Assembly (NCBI GenBank): GCA_002887195.1
Contig: PJAB01001859.1
Coordinates: 1-11,823 of the forward strand
DNA: 11,823 nt
Source of the DNA: Chrysochromulina parva
Taxonomy: Eukaryota > Haptophyta > Prymnesiales > Chrysochromulinaceae
Direction of reading: 5' to 3'
Notes under the pieces: model-generated
Told to the model about the DNA's origin: nothing
Database searches by the model: none
What the model saw: only the letters and a program-made list of their open reading frames with translations
Part shown: one piece after another, positions 1 to 6,447 of the stretch
How positions within the stretch are numbered: position 1 is the first letter of the stretch
Layout of the letters: every line of letters begins with the position of its first letter
Position numbers and translations under genes: made by a program

Positions 1-181
1 GGGCCTGAACCCAAATGACTCGACGCGCCAAGCACACCTGCGCCTTCCGACAGAGGTGAGGGCCCGCCTTGTGCGGCTGACGGTACTCGCGTGGCATGCG
101 CACATCTCGCTTCGCGCGGGACTTCTCATCGCAGAGGAGCAACAGCCGAGCTGCTTGCCAAGCCACCCCCTCAGCCCCCCG

Positions 182-940
182 ATGGGGATCCCTGCGATGG
201 GAGCGATGACGGGATCGGGGGTGGTCGCGGCGGTGGCGATGGCAGCGGCGCTGGGGATAGCGGCGGTGGCGGGGATGGCGGCTAACTCCGCTGACTCGGC
301 GACGCAGCAGGCGATGGCGCAGCAGGCGATGGCGCAGCAGGCGATGGCGCAGCACGGCGTGGCTGGCGGTTCCCCTGTAGGCCACCAGCCGCGCGGTGGC
401 AAGGATTTGATCATGCGCATGAACGCCACGCCGCACTCGTCGGACAAGATCAAGCTCATCGAAGAGTTTTTCACTGGCAGCTGGCACCTCGACGACCGGG
501 AGTTCGTTGCAGTCTTTAAGGCACTGACTCACGACAGTGACATGAGAAGGGCCGCCGAGATTATGTCACGGAACATGCGCCACAACCACTGCGCGGCTCT
601 GGCAGGCGCTATGGAGGCGTCTCCCCACTCGTCGACCAAGATGGGGATGATCGAGTGCATGTGCCCTCACATCACCGACTTCCGCAACATCCACCTCGTC
701 TTCAAAGGCCTCACATTCTCATCGGACATCGTGTCGGCTGCTGAGCTCTTCGGGCGCCACTGCCAGGGCAACTTGCCAGCCGAGGCCTTGGTCGAGGTGC
801 TCAACTGCACGCCGCACTCGTCGGACAAGATGCGTATCATCGAGGCGATGAGATATAAAGTGGTCGGCAACAAGCAGTGTGTCATCGACCACCTGACGTT
901 CTCCTCCGACAAGGACAAGGCGCGCCAGCTGCTCTTTTAA
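182..940 (+). CDS. Three-repeat DUF4476-like protein with N-terminal hydrophobic segment
   Basis: I place the start at the first in-frame ATG (182), giving 252 residues. The frame has no stop back to the window edge, so a longer N-terminus or upstream exon is possible. Residues about 11-36 are Ala/Gly/Val/Met-rich and hydrophobic, and could be a signal or membrane anchor. An AMAQQ triplet repeat follows. Residues about 80-252 hold three tandem repeats, each opening with (T/S)PHSS(D/T)K(I/M)..IE at about 84, 148 and 211 and containing a second motif F(K)xLT(F/H)(S/D)SD...A.(E/Q)L. The third repeat is shorter. The alternating lengths and 'SSDK..II' / 'L(S/T)FSSDK' pattern resemble DUF4476, a family of unknown function; this is from memory of the family pattern, not a search. 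The function is unknown. The repeats look coding and are conserved more in protein than in DNA, except for one identical 23-base stretch shared by repeats 1 and 3. Confidence 0.6.
   Translation: MGIPAMGAMTGSGVVAAVAMAAALGIAAVAGMAANSADSATQQAMAQQAMAQQAMAQHGVAGGSPVGHQPRGGKDLIMRMNATPHSSDKIKLIEEFFTGSWHLDDREFVAVFKALTHDSDMRRAAEIMSRNMRHNHCAALAGAMEASPHSSTKMGMIECMCPHITDFRNIHLVFKGLTFSSDIVSAAELFGRHCQGNLPAEALVEVLNCTPHSSDKMRIIEAMRYKVVGNKQCVIDHLTFSSDKDKARQLLF
311..355 (+). repeat. 15-bp tandem repeat, three copies (codes AMAQQ)
   Basis: The unit gcgatggcgcagcag occurs at 311-325, 326-340 and 341-355, with only the last base changed in the third copy. A partial copy precedes it. It keeps frame and codes Ala-Met-Ala-Gln-Gln repeats between the hydrophobic segment and the repeat domain of the host protein. 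It is probably a replication-slippage linker. Confidence 0.9.
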
Positions 941-1634
941 GCAGGGCCCTCTCCTGCCGCCGAAGTTGTTAATTGAGCAGCGACGAGGTTGCGGCCTGCA
1001 ATGTGCGATGAGTGCAGGGATGAGTGGTCATCTCAGAGGTCCAGAGCGTGCCACAGGCAGGCTCTGCCGTGATCGTAGGCACGTCAGGGGTTCCATCGAG
1101 GTCTGATGTGGTGGCAGAATCCTCTACCATGGCTGTGACCTTGGCAGGTGGGCAAGGTGCCACCATTGCGCGTGTGTCACGTATGAGCGGATGGCTGGTG
1201 AGTGGTGACATGGTGGGGCTGCAGACGAAGGGCAAACACATGAATGTGCACAAGAAGAGGCTGGGTGTGTGCGCGGTGGTGGTTCCACTGTGCACAGCTG
1301 AACAGGATGTGTGTGCGGGGTCTGGGTCCGGTGAGGCGAGGACTGACGGGTCGGGACTGCCGAAAGAGAGCGTCGGCGGATCGTCTCGACGACGAACGTA
1401 TTGGAGGTGTGCCGCATGGTGTGTGCCGTCGCGTGCTGCGGCGTATTTCTCGGCTATTGGCCGGATGCGTGCACTTTTTGTGTGTCGTGTGAAACTCATT
1501 GTGCGGATTGCGGTACACGTCAGAGAAGAAAAGGACCGCGGACCGGGACAAATGTTCACAGCTGGTGTTCACGCCTATAATCCTAGAGTCTCGGGAGGTA
1601 CCATGGTACGTGTGACGAAACATGCTGATGCTCC
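941..1634. other. Intergenic region upstream of the DOT1-like gene
   Basis: No convincing gene is seen. Long frames exist on both strands (1024-1656 plus, 969-1559 minus), but both open with GTG rather than ATG and their translations are compositionally random. The stretch 1180-1520 is unusually rich in TG dinucleotides. A TATAAT string at 1576-1581 lies 54 bases before the downstream ATG and could be core promoter, but this is weak. Short upstream ATGs occur at 1603 and 1622. Confidence 0.5.
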
Positions 1635-3071
1635 ATGGATTTCACGCCCGACGTGAGCTCGGCACTCTCGCAGTTCCAGCGCGGCATCAACGTGGCTGCG
1701 AACTGGCAACGAACCGCGTATGCCGCAGCGGCTCAAACTCCGTGCGACTCTTATGGGCGCTTCACCGTGTGCCCTCACAATGGCTCAGCGTGGTGGATCC
1801 CCGATGAGGCCACAGAGGATCCCCACGCTCGGCACAGCACCGAACTCGACGCCCTGCTGGGCGCGGCCGACGACGACACTCCCACTTGGATGGCGGTCGG
1901 GCTCGAGAGCGTCCGTCTCGTCGCACAGCCCATGCACTATGTGAGCCGCAGCTGGAATGCGTGCGGTGGCAGGGCTCCATATGTGCTCCGAATCTTTCAT
2001 TACTGCAGCGACCCGGAGGCTTCGCATGCGCGCCTCGTGCGCCTCGAGAGCGCGCCGCGTTTCGCCCGGCCCTCTTGGCTCCCACGGCAGGCGTCGGTCG
2101 TGCGGTACGGCGAGGCGGTCGCGCCGCTTCGCTGCCAGGTCGACGGCCTCTTCGACACGCCCGCCCTTTGTTCCAAGGCCCCGTTCAACGACCCGCGACC
2201 GCGCCGTCTCGAGCGGCTGCTCCGGCACGCGTGGGCGGCATCCAGCCACAGCGGGTACGTGCCACATGCGCCGCTGGTCGAGGAGGGCTCCGTGGTGGCG
2301 CACGCTGAGGACGGTGGCGGCGCGACGTCCAGCGCTGGAGGCGCGGCCCGCTATTCCCCTCTGACATATGGAGAGATCACTGTGGATGGCGTGATTGGAC
2401 TGCTCAGCGCGCTGCACCAAGCGGACATTGCGGCCGAAGCGCCACCCAAGCGACGTAGCTACCATCTGGGCCCATGGCTCACGTCGTCAGACACCTTCGT
2501 CGACATAGGGAGTGGTGTGGGAAAGGTGGTCGCCTCTGTCGCCCTCCTCTCCCCAGCCTATGCTGTGGGAGTGGAGGTGGTCCCGACGCGGGCAGCGGCC
2601 GCCCAGAGCGCACTCACAGCTGCAAGAGCAGCGGGCGTACTGAGCGATGCGGAGGCGGCGCGGGTGGAGCTGCGTGAAGGCGACGCGACACGCCCGGGCA
2701 TGCTCCCTGCCAATGCCACCTTTGCCTATCTGTCCAACCTGTGCTTCTCGGATGCGCTCAATACGGCGCTCGTCGCGGCACTCGGCCGGCTGCCCCGCCT
2801 GCGCTGTGTGGGTTCGCTGCGACAGCTGCTCGAACCACCCCCGGAGAGCGGCGACGAAACGGGTGCTCTAGCAGGCACCGCCGTGTCTGGCGAAGTCTCC
2901 TCGCCCTCGTCCGCTGCCACGTCCTCTGCTACATCCGCTGCTACGGCTCGTGCCGCTCGTTGCCGGCTGCGCTTCATACACACGGTGCGCATACGGATGA
3001 GTTGGGACGACACGACGAGCCTGCACGTGCATTGCTGTGCTCGTGGCATTACGCAGTCGAGGAGGTCCTAA
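1635..3071 (+). CDS. DOT1-family SAM-dependent methyltransferase
   Basis: The 478-residue ORF starts at the first ATG in frame. The C-terminal half matches the DOT1 histone-lysine methyltransferase fold: LTYGEI near 243-248 (the conserved YGE), SAM-binding motif I FVDIGSGVGK at 288-297, the acidic end of strand 2 in GVEVVP (Glu314), an acidic REGD loop at 347-350, and SNLCF at 367-371, equivalent to the NNFAF motif whose Asn (here Asn368) is catalytic in DOT1L. DOT1 enzymes methylate Lys79 of histone H3 in nucleosomes, but substrate identity here is inferred only from the fold. Residues 1-240 match nothing I recognise and have several Cys and aromatic residues. An Ala/Ser-rich insertion at about 400-442 interrupts the last strands. 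No nuclear-localisation or basic DNA-binding tail is obvious, so a non-histone substrate is possible. An alternative start using a short intron (ATG at 1603, GT at 1606, AG at 1672-1673) also joins this frame. Confidence 0.85.
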   Translation: MDFTPDVSSALSQFQRGINVAANWQRTAYAAAAQTPCDSYGRFTVCPHNGSAWWIPDEATEDPHARHSTELDALLGAADDDTPTWMAVGLESVRLVAQPMHYVSRSWNACGGRAPYVLRIFHYCSDPEASHARLVRLESAPRFARPSWLPRQASVVRYGEAVAPLRCQVDGLFDTPALCSKAPFNDPRPRRLERLLRHAWAASSHSGYVPHAPLVEEGSVVAHAEDGGGATSSAGGAARYSPLTYGEITVDGVIGLLSALHQADIAAEAPPKRRSYHLGPWLTSSDTFVDIGSGVGKVVASVALLSPAYAVGVEVVPTRAAAAQSALTAARAAGVLSDAEAARVELREGDATRPGMLPANATFAYLSNLCFSDALNTALVAALGRLPRLRCVGSLRQLLEPPPESGDETGALAGTAVSGEVSSPSSAATSSATSAATARAARCRLRFIHTVRIRMSWDDTTSLHVHCCARGITQSRRS

Positions 3072-3339
3072 GGCGACATCTTCACCGCGGTACGCGGTGG
3101 CGTTAAATTTAGCCGCGCGTACTGTTACGTTAGGTTGGCTGTGGTGTACTGTAGGCCCTGTAAGCCCTAGGCCTAGCGGCGGTATCGTAGGGCGACGATG
3201 ATTTTGAGTCCCTAACGTAAAGCCCTACGACTCAAGACGAACTTTTCTTAAACGCGCCCTACGACCGCGCGTACTGAGATAGACTGGAACGACACAACCG
3301 CCCCTCTAATCTCGAGGTCGCCAAATTGCACCATGCTAA
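3072..3339. repeat. Convergent-gene spacer rich in inverted repeats
   Basis: This spacer lies between two genes whose 3' ends face each other. It holds a perfect 7-bp hairpin with 3-base loop (caccgcg / cgcggtg, 3083-3089 and 3093-3099), a palindrome CTAGGCCTAG (3167-3176), TTACGTTAGG (3125-3134) inverted at 3211-3220, TCGTAGGGC (3185-3193) inverted at 3222-3230 and again, as a 10-mer, at 3255-3264, and TTGAGTC/GACTCAA (3204-3210, 3229-3235). It may carry the 3' UTRs and transcript ends of both genes. No ORF is supported. Confidence 0.7.
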
Positions 3340-5097
3340 TCAAATCAGGGTGCCGTGCTCGATAATGAGCGATGCAATGGAGGCCAGCACACAATAGCCA
3401 CTGCATATAGCGACGGCCGCTGCGAGCGTGACGCTCGCCACGAATGCGAGAGATCGTGCTCGGTCTGACAAAGGTGCTCGGCCGTGGGTGGCTTCGGCCT
3501 GGGCTCGGCTGAGCGTCGTCATGGGCATCGTTATGGGCGTCGGCGGCGTGGATCGAGGCTTCTCGGGGGAGGTACGAGAAGCAGAGAGAGGCGCGACGGC
3601 GCGGCGCCTGATTGCGGCGGCTGCGTGGGAGGGCGCGCGCGAGCGTTCCACGGGCACCGAAGCCCCGAGATGGTCCCAAGGCAGATCCTCAATGTCAGCG
3701 GCGGCGGCGTGGGTAGCGGCAGCGGTGGCGGGTGCGGCAGCAGCGCGCTGGGCGGCGTAGTGGCGCTCTTGCTGACGCACGAGCTGTCCACACGCTCCCG
3801 CAATGTCACTGCCCATCGTACGTCGCACCATCGTGAGCACCCTCGCCGACCGCATCGTCGTCATGAAGGTGGCGGTGGCGGCCGAGGTCGACCGTCGGTA
3901 CTCCGGAGTAGCGTCGGTTGGATTGTATGGAATTAAGTTGACCATCAAGCGATCTGAATGCGGGCTCAGCAGCGCCGCGAGCGCCGCCGCGTCCTCGGGC
4001 CTGTCATTGATCCCACGCAGCAAAATGTACTCGACCATCGCCACCTTGCTCGTGGGTGTGTGGGGGCGTGCCGCAGCCATATGCGCTTCCAGAGCTCCCA
4101 TTAAGCGAGGGAGCGGGTAGGCGCGCGCGGCAGGCATGATGGCCTCGCGCTGCGGCTGTGTGGGCGCATGCAGCGAGAGTGCGAGCGAGACCCCTGGCAG
4201 ATCGATGGCAAAGCGCGCCATCCGCGGTACGATGCCCACCGTCGAGACGGTCACGCAGCTCGGACGAATCCCAAAGAGGCTTGGATCGATGAGCACGCGC
4301 ACGGCGGCGCAGACGGCGCGGTAGTTGTTCAGTGGCTCGCCCATTCCCATGAACACTACGTTGCGCACCCCGCTCGCGCTGCCGCCGCCGCCGCCGCCAC
4401 GCCGCACCGAGGCCAATACCGCCGGCGAAGCGGCGATGGCGGCAGCGGTAGCAGTGGTGAGCGAGGTGGTGGCGGCTTCGGTGGCGGCCTCGATGGACGC
4501 GTCGGCTGTGGATGCGGTGGGCCCCATGGAGGCGCCGGCAGCCGTCGCGACAGTCGCGTCTGCCTCGACCTTCTCCTCTGTCGCCCCTGCCGCCACTGAA
4601 TGTCGATCCGCACGCTCGAGCCGACGGCTATGCAGCAGCTGCTCGACAATCTCGCCCGCCGAAAGGTCGCCAACGATGCCCATTGTGCCCGTTGCACAAA
4701 AAGAACACCCCATTGCGCAGCCCACCTGCGACGAAACGCACACAGTCGTGCGATTCCCATGGCGCATCAATACCGTCTCAACTCGGAGGTTGTCGGAGAG
4801 TGCCACAGCGAGCTTGGTGGTTGTGCCGTCGGCCGACTCATCTCGGGCCTCGATGCGCGATGAGAAGATGGCGAAGTTCGCAGCAAGAAGCTCACGTGCA
4901 CCCGACGGGATGTTGCGCAGCTGCGCCTCTGAGGCCCACCTGCCATTGATGTCCTCCCACGCTTGCACCTCTGGGTGGCGAAGCAGCCAGCCGTACAGTG
5001 GTTTCAGATGGGTCACCTTGAGATTCGCCTCCGCGAATGCGGAAGTGACCGCATCCACGTCCCACACGGACAGAAGGGGACGCTGGCGGCGGCCCAT
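3340..5097 (-). CDS. rlmN: RlmN-type radical-SAM 23S rRNA/tRNA adenosine C2 methyltransferase
   Basis: RlmN makes 2-methyladenosine in 23S rRNA and some tRNAs by a ping-pong radical-SAM mechanism. In a eukaryotic alga it would be expected in plastid or mitochondrion. Starting at the first ATG (5097) gives 585 residues. The radical-SAM motif CxxxCxxC is at Cys127/131/134, preceded by CVSSQVGC, whose first Cys (120) matches the auxiliary Cys118 of E. coli RlmN. FMGMGEPLNNY follows, and GACGQL near 433-438 supplies the methyl-carrying Cys (436). All catalytic residues are therefore present. Two extras make it far longer than the usual 350-400 residues: an Ala/Thr/Gly-rich insertion at about 168-243, and a 140-residue tail ending in a hydrophobic segment (about 549-579). 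No transit peptide is evident at this ATG. The frame stays open for 23 codons upstream without another ATG (stop at 5167-5169), so a targeting exon may be missing. Confidence 0.93.
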   Translation of the reverse strand: MGRRQRPLLSVWDVDAVTSAFAEANLKVTHLKPLYGWLLRHPEVQAWEDINGRWASEAQLRNIPSGARELLAANFAIFSSRIEARDESADGTTTKLAVALSDNLRVETVLMRHGNRTTVCVSSQVGCAMGCSFCATGTMGIVGDLSAGEIVEQLLHSRRLERADRHSVAAGATEEKVEADATVATAAGASMGPTASTADASIEAATEAATTSLTTATAAAIAASPAVLASVRRGGGGGGSASGVRNVVFMGMGEPLNNYRAVCAAVRVLIDPSLFGIRPSCVTVSTVGIVPRMARFAIDLPGVSLALSLHAPTQPQREAIMPAARAYPLPRLMGALEAHMAAARPHTPTSKVAMVEYILLRGINDRPEDAAALAALLSPHSDRLMVNLIPYNPTDATPEYRRSTSAATATFMTTMRSARVLTMVRRTMGSDIAGACGQLVRQQERHYAAQRAAAAPATAAATHAAAADIEDLPWDHLGASVPVERSRAPSHAAAAIRRRAVAPLSASRTSPEKPRSTPPTPITMPMTTLSRAQAEATHGRAPLSDRARSLAFVASVTLAAAVAICSGYCVLASIASLIIEHGTLI

Positions 5098-5522
5098 AGA
5101 AGGAAGAGCACTTGTTTCTTGCCGAGATGGCAATTTGACGTGAACGTGAACGTGAATGTGTGAACGTTAACACTGACAACCGGTGCTACGGCACTGTTAC
5201 TGCCCGCTCAGAATACACACCTTACATGACCCCATATGAGACGCGGAGCATGCGCGCGCTGGCGGCGTTGAGGACCCCAGGTTTGGGCGTCGGCGGCTTG
5301 GATGGCGGTGGAGATGTTGGCAACGTGTGTCTCAACACACGCTTGCGGAATCATACTGAATCGTGCTGCTCAACACGACGAGTATTCTGCCAGTGCTGTA
5401 CTTGAATCGCAATCGGCATTTGCGTGTGTTTCTTGGTGTGTTTTTTCGTGCTCTCCGGTAAGAGAACACAACAACGACTTCAACACGAAAGGAACTTCAC
5501 GCGCCACCTTAGCGTTGGCTGC
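5098..5522. other. Spacer upstream of rlmN, downstream of EF-hand gene
   Basis: No gene is supported. Just upstream of the rlmN ATG is a short run of GTGAAC-like hexamers (about 5140-5166) ending in the palindrome GTTAAC (5165-5170). The rest must contain the rlmN promoter and the 3' UTR of the EF-hand gene, but I see no recognisable element. Confidence 0.5.
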
Positions 5523-6233
5523 TCACTGCTGCGGGTTCTCTTCGAAAGAATGGAAAGCGCTCAGGTGCGCGAAGGTATGAATCGGGTGGTGGAACTTGAT
5601 CGAGCGGAAGTGGCGCCGGCTCGAGATGTTGTAGGAGGGCTCGGGCTGCATCGTTTTGGAGCCACCATCTTGGAACCCCGCGACAAACTCGGACATGCCC
5701 AGAACCCCATCGTGGTCCGAGTCGAGCGCATGCAGCAGCTGCTTGACGAGCTCCGGCGCACAGATGAGATTGAAGCCGCGGACGCCGGCCACGAGGTCGT
5801 CGAGGTTGAGGTGCTGCACGCTTCGCCGGTCGAGCTTGTGAAAGGCCTGCCACAAACCGGCAGGGCCGCTTTTGGTTGACTCAGCAATCTTTCGCTGCAG
5901 TGCACGCTGCAGCTGACGCATGGTCAAGATCTCAAGGCGTGCCGACTCGTGTGCCGTCGTCTCCGACCAGGTGCGCTCTGCCTTGCCTCCAAAAATCCTC
6001 TCTTGCGCCGTCAGATCGGCGACAGTCGTCCTCGGGGCCGAAGCACGTGGCGCCGGCGGCTGCAGCGCCAGCTGGGGCGTGTTAGTGCCGTGGCTCGGCA
6101 GCTGCAGCACCTGTGCCTGCCCGTGCGTGAAGATTGACGGCGCCCCAGCGGCTCCATTGACGTAGGTGCCATTGTTATATAGCCCAATCGGGCTGTGGTG
6201 AGCCCCGCTGTAGTGAGCCCCGGGACGGCTCAT
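5523..6233 (-). CDS. EF-hand calcium-binding protein
   Basis: The 236-residue protein starts at ATG 6233. Residues 171-182 form a canonical EF-hand loop with Asp1, Asp3, Asp5, Gly6, Leu8 and Glu12 (DSDHDGVLGMSE), flanked by amphipathic helices, so it should bind calcium. A second, degenerate EF-hand precedes it at about 126-152 (helix LWQAFHKL, then a loop lacking most Asp ligands). The helix LEILTMRQLQRALQRKI at about 100-116, followed by a Gly-containing turn, resembles the helix that leads into paired EF-hands in flagellar and calcyphosine-like proteins, but I cannot assign an orthologue. Residues 1-90 are Gly/Pro/Ala-rich and probably disordered. The tail at 205-236 is rich in His and Phe. 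It has no membrane segment or clear signal peptide. It is transcribed away from the transporter gene, sharing a spacer of about 200 bases with it. Confidence 0.82.
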   Translation of the reverse strand: MSRPGAHYSGAHHSPIGLYNNGTYVNGAAGAPSIFTHGQAQVLQLPSHGTNTPQLALQPPAPRASAPRTTVADLTAQERIFGGKAERTWSETTAHESARLEILTMRQLQRALQRKIAESTKSGPAGLWQAFHKLDRRSVQHLNLDDLVAGVRGFNLICAPELVKQLLHALDSDHDGVLGMSEFVAGFQDGGSKTMQPEPSYNISSRRHFRSIKFHHPIHTFAHLSAFHSFEENPQQ

Positions 6234-6447
6234 TTGCGTCGAGCGGCCTCGACTGCAAGTCCAGCAAGCGGGTGGGCGTGGGAGAGGCCGCGCTGGCGAA
6301 AGAGAAAAAAACGGTTGACGAAACAGAAAGTGCGAGACGCTGCCTGCAAAATGCGAGCGTGGCTCTCGACCGGACCAAACGCAACCGTGCTGATGAGATC
6401 CACCTTTCGACTCGAAAGCCCGCGTTCAAGTGACGAAACACATCGAC
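6234..6447. promoter_or_regulatory. Shared divergent promoter region (EF-hand gene and Mg transporter)
   Basis: This roughly 214-base spacer separates two divergently transcribed genes and must hold both promoters. I see no TATA box or other named motif. An A-rich patch (gaaagagaaaaaaacgg, near 6298-6314) is the only marked compositional feature. The transporter frame is closed upstream by a TGA at 6394-6396. Confidence 0.4.

Noticed and set aside
56..181. Coding start of the first gene at GTG 56
   Set aside because: GTG is an unlikely start in a nuclear gene and the first 42 residues have no recognisable character. An upstream exon remains possible because the frame is open to the window edge.
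969..1656. Overlapping long frames on both strands (1024-1656 plus, 969-1559 minus)
   Set aside because: Both begin at GTG, show no domain-like pattern, and overlap each other almost completely. They are more likely chance frames in an intergenic region.
3072..3339. Interstitial telomere-like repeats (CCCTAA/CCCTA variants)
   Set aside because: The CCCTA-containing strings are not in tandem and vary in flank. Inverted-repeat pairing explains them better.
5098..5133. Start of rlmN at the TTG at 5133
   Set aside because: A TTG start is a bacterial convention. The first ATG in this frame is at 5097, and the organism is eukaryotic.
4325..5143. 272-residue plus-strand open frame
   Set aside because: It lies antisense to rlmN, whose motifs are unmistakable. 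The frame is open because of GC-rich codon bias, and its translation is low complexity without motifs.
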